DNA of 64,000 bases from Chamaecrista fasciculata (Eukaryota > Streptophyta > Magnoliopsida > Fabales > Fabaceae), in contig QANZ01050062.1 in assembly GCA_003254925.1 (NCBI GenBank), forward strand, positions 35,201 through 99,200, given 5' to 3'. The notes under the pieces are model-generated. The model did no database searches, was not told the DNA's origin, and worked only from the letters and a program-made list of their open reading frames with translations. Positions 22,140 through 35,055 of this stretch are shown piece by piece. The position numbers were made by a program, and so were the translations under genes. Every line of letters starts with the position of its first letter. Position 1 is the first letter of the stretch.

Positions 22140-22200
22140 AATAGGCCCATCAATAATTTTCTAGTTTGGGCCTAAAAAGTGTATTGGGCCTTAGAACCCA
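22140..22200 (+). promoter_or_regulatory. Site II/GGCCCA cluster in ferrochelatase promoter
   Basis: Three GGCCCA/TGGGCC motifs occur (about 22143, 22167, 22184), about 550 bp upstream of the ferrochelatase ATG. Such TCP-binding site II elements are common in promoters of plant housekeeping and organelle genes. Inference from motif and position only. Confidence 0.45.
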
Positions 22201-22720
22201 GGATTAAATTCTAAGATGAAGAAGAAAACGACGAGGTTAGTTCAGACTTCTTCAAAAGGTTCTTCATTTTTGTGACCGGTACAGTGTGACACGGTTAGGT
22301 AGGTCGGTTAGTGCTTTTTTTTTTTGGGACAAAATTCGGTTGCTTCACTATTCCTGTATATTAAATGCAACCCGTTTTGTGGGGGCGATTTTAGAGAGAG
22401 AGGGACTGCACCGAGATCGAGTCTAAAGCCTCTAGTTGACTGTGGACTGGTGAGGTGGGACAAAGACGAAGATACTTTAATTTTTTTGATTGACTTTTCG
22501 GTTCTTGATTAATTGTTTTGTTAGGCATTCTAATTGTACCTCAAGGAGTAGTTTATAAATTATAAAAAACTTCTCTACAGTCATATTCTTTTTCTTATTC
22601 TGGACATTTCTTTTTGTTTCCGTAATTCTCTGCAGCTTCTTTGTGAAGCATCGGAGGAGTTCGATTTGTTTTCTATTTTTTTAATCAGTTTCGGTCGATC
22701 CGCATTAGAATTTCGGCATC

Positions 22721-25700
22721 ATGATGGCCACCTCATGTTCTGGTGTTCTTCCCAGTGGTTCCTGTCTTCGTAATTTGGATCGTGAATTGAAAGTGTAAGC
22801 ACCTCCTGCCGATTAACTTTCCATTTCACGGCGTTGATACATTTATCTGTCTTTGCTTGCAAGTATAATCTGGTGAAATATATTACTTTATCAACCGTTT
22901 CGATTAATCCATTACTGAATCCAAAACCCTCAAACTCGCATATCTTTAATTTTGTGAAGTGATCGTGCTATTCATATTATCATACCCTTCTCACTATGTT
23001 GTAAGATTAGTTCCCTTCGCTTAATCCAGATGTTTAGGAAAGTGTGTCTGATGGAGTGAGACATTTCTCTCTGCATCCTACCCCAAACTCCAAAGGTTTT
23101 AGGATTGAATATCATAAACTCGATTTTTTTTTTGGACTTCTGTTTTGTCTTTTCGAGATCTAAGAAATTTGATTAATTTCATTCAGCCGGGAAAACTTTC
23201 TTAAAATTTATTTCTCGCTAGTATTGCTCTCAATGCTCTTTTCATTTTCGTCAACATAAGACTCAGCTCCTCTGTTTCAGGCCTTGCTTTGGTGCCAGAT
23301 TTCTTACAAATGTGTCTGGTAACAAGTCTGCTTCTCAAGCATCCTTGATTATGTGCTCTAGCCCAACCGATGGAAGAAATGGCATGTCTCGGGGATCTGT
23401 TTGTTGGGATCCCCATGGTAGGAGAAACATAGTAGGTCAAACTCATTGTTCTGTGGGTACGTGCACATATGATGGCCTCACCTTAGAATCGCCATCCCAT
23501 GTTGTGGATGAAAAAGTTGGGGTGCTGCTTCTCAATCTTGGAGGACCAGAGACATTGAATGATGTTCAACCTTTTCTGTTTAATCTTTTTGCTGATCCTG
23601 TATGTTGATTTTTACCCCTTCTGTTTGACTCAAAATGATTTCTTTTTACTCTATCTCTGTAACAGTAGTTGTAAGCATTTACATGAATTATTTTCTAATA
23701 TTTTTCTTGTATGGAAATAGGATATCATTCGGCTACCGAGGTTGTTTAGGTTTCTCCAGCGACCATTGGCACAATTGATTTCTGTGGTTCGGGCACCTAA
23801 ATCCAAGGAAGGATACGCTGCTATCGGAGGTGGTTCCCCTTTAAGAAAAATTACAGACAAACAGGTGAGCTGGATTTTTTTTGTGCCTTATTTTCTTCTG
23901 GATATAATTGTTCTTTTCATTTTCACAAAGAGGAATACTTTCATTTTCATCATATTCTATCCAACATTATACGAACTTATGGTTTTTAATGGATTTGATG
24001 TTGTTAATGATGCTGTTGTTGTTTGTGCTACATCTGCAGGCTCACGCAATTAAAATGGCTTTGGAAGCAAAGGGTCTTTCGACAAAGGTCTATGTGGGGA
24101 TGCGATACTGGTACCCGTTCACTGAAGAAGCAGTTCAGCAAGTAAGTCCATATTCATTTGGGCGGCTGGCAGTTTACCATGTTACTCTGCCCGTGTCATT
24201 CTTATATTCCCTCCCTGTATGTCAAGACGATGTTTTCTTTGTCCATGTTTTTCTTTTTCTAGTTGAATAGCGTACAGGGTTACCAATAAAGAGTTAAATA
24301 ACTAGTTCTTACATCCAATTCATCAATTTATAATTGAAGATTAAATTGAATAGCTTTCTATACATGATAGATTAAGAGGGATGGGATAACAAAACTTGTG
24401 GTGCTGCCTCTTTATCCCCAATTTTCTATTTCCACAACTGGATCGAGCATCCGTGTTCTCCAACATATGTTCAGGTGTGCAGACTCTTAAACATTTGCTT
24501 TGTCAAATCTCTTGATAATTTAAAGCATATTAAGCCCTGATTTTTCTATTTTTCAGGGAAGATAAGTATTTGTCTAGTCTCCCTGTTTCTATCATAAACT
24601 CTTGGTATGAAAGGGCAGGTTATATTAAATCTATGGCAGACTTGATTGAGGAAGAGCTTCAGACTCTTCCTGAACCCAAGGAGGTGAGCTTTTTTTTTCA
24701 AATGCATTGGTCATTTTGTGGGACTTGGTGTCAGGTCTGCGAAAACACGGGTTACAATGTGTTTGACTCCTAATTGGACCATGCTTTGTCTTTTTTACCT
24801 TAAAATTAGGCAATGATATTCTTTAGCGCCCATGGTGTACCTGTCAGTTATGTTGAGGATGCTGGGGATCCATACCGAGATCAAATGGAGGAATGCATTT
24901 TCTTAATCATGCAGGAATTGAAAGCTAGAGGAATCCACAATGAGCACACTCTTGCATATCAGGTTTGTTATGATATTTGAGCACTTCACTCTCAAGTCTC
25001 ATCCTGATTCTTCTTTATTAATTAGGTCAATATTGCATGGTTATTTGATCTTTACTTGCTATTTGCTAACTGGTGTTCTTGCGTCTTCTTGTAACCCCAT
25101 TCTTGTTTGCATTCTCATTCTTTTTTGTTGGATGGGTTTCCAGAGCCGAGTGGGTCCTGTACAATGGCTGAAACCATACACTGATGAAGTGCTGGTCGAG
25201 CTTGGCCAGAAAGGTGTGAAGAGTCTTTTAGCTGTTCCCGTAAGGTAATTTTTATCAGCCTCTAGAGCATACCACTGTGGTTATAGCACTCCTAAAACTA
25301 CTATTATTAAGTCTTTTCTAATTAAAAGTATATGATAGTGAAGTAGTTTGAACTTTGATGTTTCAAAAAGCTATCTACCGACCATATTTTGTCGAAGAAA
25401 TATTTATACTTATGAAATAATAACGACTCACGAGTGAAAGCCTTCTATTTTTGTGCTTAAGATATGTGGGTTGTTAGTTGCAGAGACCAAGGGACCAAAC
25501 TTAAGATAGGTGAAAAGTTTTTTAAGAGTTAATTATAAGTCTTTTCGTTTTCCTTGTACTCCAGCTTTGTGAGTGAGCACATTGAGACCCTTGAAGAAAT
25601 TGATATGGAGTACAAGCATTTGGCACTTGAATCTGGCATCAAGTATTGGGGACGTGTTCCTGCCCTTGGTACCAACACTACTTTCATTATGGATCTGGCA

Positions 25701-25883
25701 GACGCAGTAATAGAGGCTCTCCCTTCGGCCACAGCCATGTATTCACCAACTAGCTCCTCTGAAGATGTTGGACATGATGACCCACTGAGATATTTAGTCA
25801 AAATGTTCTTCGGTTCAATCTTGGCATTCATATTGCTTTTGTCACCCAAAATGATTATGGCATTCAGAAACCAAATCATCTAG
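22721..25883 (+). CDS. FC2: Ferrochelatase, chloroplastic (type 2)
   Basis: Nine exons: 22721-22794, 23281-23599, 23721-23864, 24040-24141, 24371-24474, 24557-24683, 24810-24962, 25144-25244 and 25565-25883. All introns are GT-AG with consistent phase, and the protein is 480 residues. It inserts Fe2+ into protoporphyrin IX to make haem in plastids. Exons 1-2 carry a Ser-rich transit peptide, then [21 protein letters not shown] (from about residue 105). Exon 7 has the [13 protein letters not shown] signature with the catalytic His (about 298), and exons 8-9 have [12 protein letters not shown] and [14 protein letters not shown]. The C-terminus ends in a hydrophobic [15 protein letters not shown] segment, the chlorophyll a/b-binding-like tail that marks plant ferrochelatase 2. 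No domain is missing. The start at 22721 is followed by a second ATG; either could be used. Confidence 0.95.
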
Positions 25884-26450
25884 AAGAATATTGAACTGCC
25901 AACTGAATTTGATGATTTCTCGGTTAATGGTAGCTTACAAATGCCGGTTATACTCATTTTCTCCTTTGAACCTTATACTTCTACACAGCTGAGATTTTTT
26001 TTCCGTCAGAACAGAGTTGACTAGTTGAGATACAAAGAAGTGCTTTTTGTATTTAGATCCTGATAGTTGATCAAGAAGAATGTCTTCAGTGGTTTTCCTC
26101 TTTTTTTTTTTTTGTATATTTTCTTGATATATATATATTTTTTATGTTACCTGTTTTGTCATAAGCAGCGAACTTACAATGTGATTAGTAAAACGGGATA
26201 CTTTTATATTTTCTATTGTTGAACTTGCCCTCATCTTTTGTTTTAAGCAGTGATAATTTTCTTAGGGCTTTGAGCTCTGGTTTTCATTGCATTTAATGTA
26301 GTGGCCTTTTAAGCTGCCATCATTTTAGTGCAAGTGACTTCAAGGAATTTCAGACCAAAAAAGAAAACTTCCAAGGAATTCATACGTCTCCCCAGACATT
26401 TTATACAATTAAATGAAAGAAACATGTCCACCTTGTACTTTCTATAAGTC
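25884..26450. other. Ferrochelatase 3' UTR and flank
   Basis: T-rich sequence with likely polyadenylation signals. No gene seen. Confidence 0.5.
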
Positions 26451-26452
26451 AG

Positions 26453-27918
26453 CTAGGGTTTGATCCGTGCGATACACGGTAGGTTAGCTACAAATAATTG
26501 TAATATAACTGTTTCGATACACGGTAGGTTAGCTACAAATAATTGTAATATAACTGTTTCTATATTTTGATATAGAGTCTTACTCCAGGAATATCGTATC
26601 TTGGTCGTTGAATGCTGTCTGACTGTATTATTTCGTATATCCAATATGTGGCGTGGTGTGTATATGCATATAAACACACTGTCTATGATCGTTATTTATG
26701 TATGTTTGGTCGCCATATGTATGAAATCATTGGATTAAAAAATGGTCTGATTAAAATTAAGTACTTGACATAATATTTAATTAAAAATTATTTGATTGTA
26801 AGACAAACAAATTATAGATATATAGTATTCATTATTTTAGTAACAAAATCATTGGTTAAATAGTGAATAGAGTTATACATTCTGAAAAATCTCTTTATAA
26901 AAATTAATTCTTCGTATGTTTAAAGATATTTAAAGAAAATGATCAAACATGAAATTAGAATTATATATGATATGATGGTTAAATTTACAGTAATAATATA
27001 TTTTTTAAATAATTAATCTGAATAAAGAGTAAGGTTGATCGTGGGTAGGGGAATAATGATATCCTTGTTGGATATTATAGTCTCCACAGACTTGGACCCA
27101 GAGAGCATAATGCAAAAAATTGGACCGATCATTGACCCGGTGAAAGGCTCGGGTCACTGGTTCACTGGTTCAACCGGTTGAGCCGGTTTACTTGAAAAAT
27201 ACATTTTCAAATATACATATTGATATATTACAATAATTTAAATTTAAAGTAAAAATTAAACATAACCATATGTCCATCACATATAATAAGTGTCAAATAT
27301 TTAATTTTTTTCTTTTTTTAAAAAAAATTTTTCAAATATTTCCAGGTCAACCGGTTTCCGGTTTAACCGGCCGGTTCGAGCGGTTTGACCCGCTTCACCA
27401 CCGGGTCAACTGCAGGCCGGTATTTTATTTTTTCCGGACCGGACTGGTGTCCGGTTCACCGGTTGAACCGGCCGGTCCGGTTTTTTCTACTATGCCAGAG
27501 AGATTTAAAATAAATTATTTTATATTAACATAAAACTTATTTTCATCAATTGTTTGCACTCATGACTATTAAAATTAAAAAATAAGTCATGAATAGAAAT
27601 GTTTTATTGATATGTTTTCAATATTTATAAAATATTTAATATTTTGTCCTTATTAATATTTTATCAGTGGGTAAATGCAATTTCTCATATGTTTTTCACA
27701 AAACAGGGGTTGAAAGAAAAAAGGGAACTACATAAAAGAAAAATAGGGAGCAAAAAGAAAAAATATAAGGAATACAATTACAAAATGCAACCAATGTTGA
27801 AGGACACATTTAAATGTGAAGGACTAAAATGAGAATATATAAAAAGAATTTGAAATATCGGACATGAAGCTGACTTTGGTCTCTAGACAATGACATGACT
27901 GTGTATTTATAGTATAGA
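26453..27918 (-). mobile_element. Helitron-like element, minus strand, with nested MITE
   Basis: Read on the minus strand, the left end has a hairpin (CCGTG-TATCG-CACGG) followed by ATCAAACCCTAG, matching the hairpin plus CTAG 3' terminus of plant Helitrons. The candidate 5' end TCTATACTATAAATACAC lies at 27918, preceded by A, as expected. The base after CTAG is C rather than the usual T, so the call is tentative. Just inside the 3' end a 45-bp segment is tandemly repeated (about 26474-26560). No Rep/helicase frame: non-autonomous. Confidence 0.45.
27107..27495. mobile_element. hAT-like MITE rich in CCGGTT
   Basis: Imperfect inverted ends GCATAATGCAAAAAATTGGACC (left, first 20 bases most similar) and GCATAGTAGAAAAAACCGGA (right, reverse strand). 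Many CCGGTTGAACCGG-type internal palindromes, typical of a widespread plant repeat class. Flanking 8-mers CCCAGAGA and CAGAGAGA agree at 6 of 8. Nested inside the Helitron-like element. Confidence 0.5.
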
Positions 27919-30100
27919 TGTTAGCCAATAGATATTATTTTTATCAAATATATGTTATAGAAAAATAATTATGATTGAATTTGAATTTTAAAAAAGTTTC
28001 CTACAGTACACTAATGATAATAAAATTGTATTTTTAACAAATCATGATAAATGTCACTAACTGTCCATAATAATCAATCAATTCTCAACACTAATCAATT
28101 AGTATCAATTATAAGTTAGAGCAATTTATGATAATTGATTTTGGAATGGAGTTAATTAGTCACCACTCACCAGAATCATGCTTGAAATGAAATTATTCAT
28201 ATGATTTCACCTTGTGGTTGGAATTTCAAAATCTTTTCTAAATTGTAAACAATCAATAGTAATTTGTATTCGATTTTCCTAAAGTTTAGTCGATTTACAA
28301 CATTATAATTGATTGCACAATGCATACATTGACAATGTAAACATTATAATGATTACATTGACATATTTGATTGCATAATGCATACCTTTGATTGCACAAT
28401 GCAATTTCTTTTTAGCTTTATACAATATAGATATATAGATTAAAAAATATAAAAAAATCATATTGAGAGTGGAGAGTAGGAAGTAAGCAGTTATATCACT
28501 TCTCATTGGATATGGTTTACATGCTACAGAAAGCATTTCATAATTTGTTTTCATTTCATAATATCAAATTTTTATTACTCTGAGAATAATAAACATAAGA
28601 AAAGCTATTCATTTAAGGGGAAAATGTATAAGAAAAGCTATTTATTTAAGGGGAAAATGGTACACATGGAATTATTGCATTTGCTGATTAGTTTGGATTA
28701 ATCGCAAAACAATACATCAGAAAAATATTAAAACTATAGGATAACACAACAAATTAACCAGCATCTCTTTCCATATATCCCAAACCCAAACCATTGGTCC
28801 TTAACACACACCTCTATATATATTTAGAGATACCAGAAGGACTATGTTTGTGAAATTTTCAAGGAAGGCTACATTAACAAAATCATACTGTATTGGCTGG
28901 ACCTTGTTTCTTCGGTTCCTTTTAATGATATTCCTATTTATGAAAAAAAAATTAAGTGCCAAGAAATGGAGGGATTGAAAAGGTAGTGCTTAGATTAGAG
29001 AGACGAAAGTCAATTGAGGGTTAATGGCACCAATATATTTTTTTGGCACCAATTTATTTGATGTGCTTTTTTCTTGTTTATTCAGAACGCAGGTGCACCT
29101 GCACATTGTTTTTTTTTTGCTCGACTTAACTTTTTGTATGTATTTTCATTTCTTGTTTTGTTTTGCTTCTGCTTCCCTAAATTCAGTAATTGTAGCTTGT
29201 ATAGTTGAATTTGGAGAGTATCCACTAATTTTTTTAAGGAATTGTCAACCACCGCCATGTTATTGAGAAATTTAGAATATGTTACCTAATGTTTTGTCAA
29301 CTGCAGCATATAGGATAACCCTTCGTTTTTTCATTTGGCACATGATGCTAGTGGGTTCACCAATCCCACTATTCCAGGTTGTATTTGACATCTTTGGCAA
29401 CAAATTTAATTAATCTTGAGACTTGACTTCTAATCCTAACTCAAATCAAAACTTCAAGTTTAATTTCTGGTAATACATTCATGACCATATTTTGAGTTGA
29501 AATTTCAAAGAGACTCCTCTACAACACCAGTCGCAATTGTTGAGGGGCAAAAACAAATAAATAGGTAAAATAATCGAAAAGAGAAAGAAAGGTGCACATG
29601 AAAATTACCATAGCAAGAGTCTCTGCATTCATTCCAGACGCTTTCCATTTACAAAAAACAACAACAGAGGGGTGAGGGATGATGATGGACGTTTACATTT
29701 TTATTTTCAGTTACACCACTTCTCATTGGATGTGGTTTACATGACAAAAGAAAAGGGAGAAAAAATATATACTAATAGTACCTAAATCTTTCCTTGCTAG
29801 TTCTGTTTTTCCCTACTCTTGCAGAATTATATAACGCTCTTGAGCTATCTGTATCCAAAAAATTGCATCAAACTATTAAGAATTATGGATAATAAAAAGT
29901 TGCTATATAACATATAATGAAACCCAAAAAACATAATTTCACTTTGAAGTTCGTATAGCCGGTCAATCTCTAAAAAACCCTGAAACCTTCATAATTCGAA
30001 ACCTTCACCACGTTAGATGGTCTATCTCTACAATGATTTCGATTCTATCCCTTATTTTATTTTATTCAATTTTGATTCATCAAATTTCTAAAATACTAAA
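27919..30100. other. AT-rich stretch, no gene supported
   Basis: Short frames (28303-28554 minus, 29024-29266 plus) are hydrophobic low-complexity without a domain. Imperfect inverted repeats around TGATTGCACAATGCATAC at 28310-28400 may be a small element. Confidence 0.4.
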
Positions 30101-30117
30101 CTAAATGTCTCTAACTC

Positions 30118-31277
30118 GTTTGCACCTTCTTTTTATGTTACAAAAAATAAGACCAAATATAACATCAAAAGTATGACAAATTTACTTTTTTAAATTAACA
30201 TCTTTTCAAAAAAATATTAAAATCTCATATATTTAATAAAAAAGTAGATGAGGTGATGATTTTTTTTGTGTAACATATTTTCTAATAACCAAAATTAATT
30301 TATAATTATAACAAATATGTAGAAATAAAAAGTACAATATGACACCGTGGTTCACCAAAAAAAATAAAAAGTACAATGATAACATATTTTTGTTACATTC
30401 TAATTGCATAATTTGTTAAAATTTATAGATAATAGTCTATATTTAGGAAACTTAGAAATCACCCGTGGAATTCCACAAGGTTAAAACAAATGGTCTTTAT
30501 AAACCCTTATTTTCACAGCAATACAAATCTAATCTTTATAAATCCTTGTGTTTCAAACATATTTTATGATAACCAAAATTATTTTATAACTATAACAAAT
30601 ATATAGAAATAAAAAATACAATGTCGCACCGTGATTAGTTTGCCATATAAAATTAAAAGTACAATATTAACATATTTTTGTGACCTTTTAATTATAAAAT
30701 TTGTTAAAATTTATAGATAATAATCTATATTTAATAAACTTAAAAATCACCCGTAGAAGTCCACGGAGTTAAAATGCTATTCCTTATTTTATTTCTTATT
30801 GGTTCATTCAATGACTTCATTTATATTCCTTATTTTATTTTATTGAATTTTGATCCATCAAGTGTTTAAAATGCTAAACAAATTGTCTCTAACTTTTTTG
30901 CACCATTTTTTTATGTTACAAAAAAGAATATCAAAATTTCATCGATCATATGATAAATTTTCTTTTTTTAAATTAACATATTTACAGATAAGATATACAA
31001 ATCTCATATATTTAACAAAAAAAATTAATTCAAATTATGATTTCATTTTCGTCATATAGAATGGTAACCAAAATTAATTTATAAGTATAAAAAATATGTA
31101 CATATATTTGTAAAAAATAATATGTCGCACCGTGATTAGTTTAGCATGTAAAAATAAAAGTAAAATATTAACATAATTTTGTTACCTTTTAATTATAAAA
31201 ATTGTTAAATTTATACATAATATTCTATATGAGATAAACTTAAAAAGCACCCATGAAAATCCACGGGTTAAAACTAG
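30118..31277 (+). mobile_element. Helitron-like 3' end with threefold internal repetition
   Basis: The right end has a hairpin (ACCCATG...CCACGGGT, about 31249-31268) followed by TAAAACTAG and then T, matching a Helitron 3' terminus. Two earlier hairpin relatives occur near 30461-30482 and 30749-30772. The preceding body (containing AACCAAAATTAATTTATAA and TGTCGCACCGTGATTAGTTT-like phrases) is repeated about three times. I could not find the 5' end, so the left boundary is only where the repetition becomes visible. No ORF. Confidence 0.5.
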
Positions 31278-31278
31278 T

Positions 31279-31680
31279 TAAGAATAATTTTGCTCCATAT
31301 AAAATCTTTAATAATTATAGTTAAATTATCGTTTTGTCAACGAATTCGGTTACAGGCTTTTTTTTTTCCAAAATCAATCCCCTTTTATTAATGAATCAAG
31401 CAATTACAAACACCAACAAATTAGGTTACAGGCTTACAGCAAGTTTAATTAAAAACTATTCAACTTCTCAAGAGTCTTAATTTTGTTTATTTCACCTCGT
31501 CATCCATTCATTATTCTTATTCGTACAAATATAAAATAAAAAATGAGATGTCTTCATCATTAAAATAAAACCAAACCTTGCAAGAGTATGTGAAAGTGAA
31601 ATAATATTTAGGATGAATATATAATCTTTCATTAAAAATATCTATGTTTGTGATTGTGATTTTTTTGGTTAATAATTAAC
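31279..31680. other. AT-rich spacer, no gene
   Basis: A short direct repeat GGTTACAGGCTT occurs at about 31348 and 31424. Nothing else recognised. Confidence 0.4.
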
Positions 31681-31682
31681 GG

Positions 31683-31950
31683 CCTCTCAGGCTTGGGCCA
31701 AAAGCCCAAAAAACAAAAGGGACTATTTTATAAACTCTTTTTGGATATAACGAATATTGTTTGGGGCCGATTGGTTGATTCAAACGATAGGCCCGGCCAC
31801 AGCAATGTCATATCTGTACCATGGATCTTGAGACCAAGCACGAGACTATTGGCCAATGATGGGCCTTTTCTAATGGGCTGGCTATTTTGTAAATACCTTT
31901 TGCTTTTGAGTTTTGGGCTACACGCATTGACCAAAAGATAAGTTTTGGGC
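31683..31950. promoter_or_regulatory. Isolated cluster of GGCCCA/GGGCC motifs
   Basis: At least six GGGCC/GGGCT-type motifs (about 31693, 31764, 31790, 31861, 31876, 31914) lie in 270 bp. This is the composition of plant housekeeping promoters, but no coding region starts nearby. The overlapping open frames on both strands look accidental. Confidence 0.3.
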
Positions 31951-32399
31951 TAAATGCCAAGTTTTAATGTGATGCAAATGTTTATGTCCATTATATATAT
32001 ATATACATTTTTTCTTGAGTATTTAATTATTAATTTTCTTCAATTTAACATGCAAATTCTTTGCGTTTTCACTTTCCAGCTTTTATAATATGTATATTCA
32101 TTGAATTTTTTTTAATAAATAACAAGTTAAAACGTTTGGAGGATAAACAATAGAAAAAATACATGTTCGACTGATAGCTCTTGTCATCATTATTGGGGGT
32201 AGAGTTGCGCCTTTATGTATGAATTTTGTAACTTGTAATGGTCCCATTGCTCTAATAATTATTTTATTTTATTTTATTATATTTTTATAAAAAGAGAGGC
32301 ACTGGATTGAGAGAGTTAAGTGGGAGACAGATAAAATGCACGGGATGTTAGCATCAAACTTGCCTGAATTTTTTAAGTAATTTAATATGCATATGTCTT

Positions 32400-32715
32400 A
32401 AGCTCCGTTTGTTTACGCTTATAATAAAATAGGCTCTGATTATAATCAAAGTTGATTATTTATATATTAGTGTTTGGATGAAAGTTGATTATTTTGTGTG
32501 AAATTATTGAAATTGGTATGTAATGATTGTGGTTGGTAGATAAAAGGGTAAGAAAATTGATAAATTGTATAGGGTTAGAAATGGAAGAAAAAGTTTAAAA
32601 AAGTAAAATGTGATTTGATTATAATCAAAGTGTATTTGAATGTGATTGTTGCTTAAAAAAATCAAATTATGTCACTGTTTGGCTTGGAAAGCGTGAAAAT
32701 CTTATTATAATCATG
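32400..32715. mobile_element. Possible MITE (relic)
   Basis: Left boundary CTCCGTTTGTTTACGCTTATAATA and right part GTTTGGCTTGGAAAGCG...TTATTATAATC look like opposed ends (first 20 bases quoted only in part). ATAATCAAAGTTGATTAT palindromic phrases recur at both sides. No clear target duplication. Confidence 0.3.
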
Positions 32716-33228
32716 TGCAACTTTGGAGGTGTTTTTTTTGTTTGGCCGACCAAAGTCTTTTTTGCCTACGAAATGGTAGATCAAAAGGACTAAAGTGTAG
32801 CATTTTTTCGAATCAGGCCCCAACATTCAGTGGACCATCGAAAAAAATGGTCCACCGTTTCGCACAAGATGAGAGAGAAGAGAAAAAATATTCGGACCCG
32901 AAATTAATGTCCAATCTAGCATAATATTTCTTTTGGCTTCTCCTCTCTCCTCAACCTCCTTACCACCGCTCATCACTGTGACAAAAATTCCTCAATCTCA
33001 AACGTCGATTTGCCGCCCAACGCGACGGTGACGACGAATCCATCGTCAGCGAAAAGTCCACCGATCACATCCCTATCGTGAATGATCCAAAAAGTGTCAG
33101 ACTTGCCGTGAATGATCCAAAAAGAATTACAGGATTATAAAGTCACATACAAATTGCTAAAAGTTGATGGTTACCCATTTTAAATATGTTCAACAACATA
33201 TGAGAAGAAAGATTAAAGATTTGTTACA
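32716..33228. other. Unassigned spacer
   Basis: CT-rich piece at 32936-33000, then GC-richer 33000-33120 with a repeated GTGAATGATCCAAAAAG (two copies). Could be a decayed gene leader. No ORF supported. Confidence 0.35.
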
Positions 33229-33237
33229 TTTAATAAA

Positions 33238-34103
33238 GGGTAAATTACAGTTTGGTACCATGTGATTAGGGGCAGTCTCACTTTGGTACCTTGAAAGAAA
33301 AATTTTTGCAGTCTGGTGCCACGTGGTTTGCTCCGTTAGCGAATTGGTGCCCTGTGCTTTATTTCCGTTAGGATTTAACGGCAAATGTGATTGTGACCAC
33401 CTTAAAATGTCAAAAACCTCCCAACAAGTCTTCTCTTATGCGTTTAAGTCCTTTCCCTTTACTAAAAGGGATCAAAACATAAAGAAAACAGAAACTAAAG
33501 AGTACATTATGTAATTTTACTGTTGAGTTGAAATTAATTATAAAAGGGTCTTTAGAATTATAATATTACAAAAATTTTATCATTTTCATAAGATTTCTTT
33601 TGAATAGGTCCTGATTTAATTACACTTTAATCCCAAAAGTTTATGATCTTTGTGGGGCTTGATTTTGGAAAAATTCGGGGGTTTTGATAAAGATCATAAA
33701 TTTTTGGGATTAAAGTATAATTAATTCGGGGGCTTGATTTTTCCAAAATCAAGCCCCACAAAGATCATAAACTTTTGGGATTAAAGTGTAATTAAATCAG
33801 GACCTATTCAAAAGAAATCTTATGAAAAGGAGAAAATTCTGTAATATTAGAATTCTAAAGACCCTTTTATAATTAATTTCAACTCAACAGTAAATTTATA
33901 TAATGTAGTCTTTAGTTTTTGTTTTCTTTATGTTTTGATCCCTTTTAAATCCTAAGGACCCTTTAAATCCTAATGGAAATAAAGCACAGGGGACCAATTC
34001 ACTAACAGAGCAAACTACGGGGCACCAAATTGCAAAAATTTTTCTTTCAAGGTACCAAAGTGGGACCGCCCCTAACCACAGGGTACCAAACTGTAATTTA
34101 CCC
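33238..34103. mobile_element. Mutator-like fold-back element, 866 bp, near-perfect palindrome
   Basis: Starts GGGTAAATTACAGTTTGGTA and ends with its reverse complement. The arms extend almost to the centre (about 33690), including CAAGCCCCACAAAGATCATA and its complement. Flanks TTTAATAAA (33229-33237) and TTTAATGAA (34104-34112) match at 8 of 9, the target-duplication length of Mutator-like elements. Non-coding. The RNA would form a very long hairpin. Confidence 0.8.
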
Positions 34104-34700
34104 TTTAATGAATAAAAAAAAAACACGCTATATTGCCTCGTTGAGTTCAGAGAAGATCAAATTACTATCTTCAAGTGATGTGGGAGAGAGAGAGAGGAGA
34201 GAGGAGAGAGGTGTGATTGTGATGTGTATTTACAAGTTGGGTAAAATAACATTTTAGCTCAAGATAAGAGTGAGTATTTTCTAGTTGGCCCAATATTAAA
34301 TGAAATGATAATTTTATCCTTGTGATGTGTAATTGAATGTATTAGAGCATACGTAATTATATATATATATATAAAAGAGTATAAGTGTGATTGAGTATTT
34401 GATTATAAAAAAATGAACATGTTTATTACGAAGTGGCCTAAGCCCAATGTGGCATCTTCTTGTTACATACTTGTACTGAGGAATCACATATTTTTATGTA
34501 CCAGTATCTCTCGAATCTGGTTTATTTATTTTTAATGATATAAATAAAAACTAATTTTATTTGAGTCACGCAAAATTACAAGAGCAAAGCTCTCCTACGT
34601 TCTAATTATATATTTTTACAACTTTATTAATAAAAAATTATTTCAGATTTTACTTTTAGAATTTAATTCTTCTCAATTAAAATACAATAGAAACTAGAAA
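34104..34700. other. Spacer with GAGA and TA microsatellites
   Basis: GAGAGGA tract at 34184-34212 and (TA)n at 34358-34374. A GGCCTAAGCCCA motif near 34435 could belong to the promoter of the downstream isomerase gene. Confidence 0.4.
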
Positions 34701-34704
34701 GACA

Positions 34705-35055
34705 AAAGCACTAATTTCGTTTCTAAATCTTATAAATCTTGTTAATTTTATTCTCAATATTTTACATTTTCATTAATTTTATCCTTTGTTCTTATTTTAG
34801 TAAAATATTAACAACAGAATCTATGTGGCTAACAATATATAATGTAAAATTGATAGAAAAAAAAACTCAAATCTTAACTTATATTGAAAAACAGGATGCA
34901 GTCTATCGTTAATTTATTAAAAAAAAGTTAGTCAAATGATAAAATTAATAAAAATATAGAAGATTGAGGGACGAAATTAACAGTAAAAAAAATTGGGGAC
35001 GGAATTAACAGTTGATATAAAGTTTAGAGATGAAATTAATACTTTTACCAAAAAT
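34705..35055. mobile_element. MITE of the same family as 49411-49738
   Basis: Inverted arms: left ...TTTCGTTTCTAAATCTTATA..., right ...ATAAAGTTTAGAGATGAAAT..., with further internal matches around GATAAAATTAATAAAAATAT. The composition and arm layout match the better-bounded copy at 49411-49738. Boundaries here are approximate. Confidence 0.45.

Noticed and set aside
31693..31941. Overlapping frames on both strands at the GGGCC cluster
   Set aside because: Short, no domain; openness comes from base composition.
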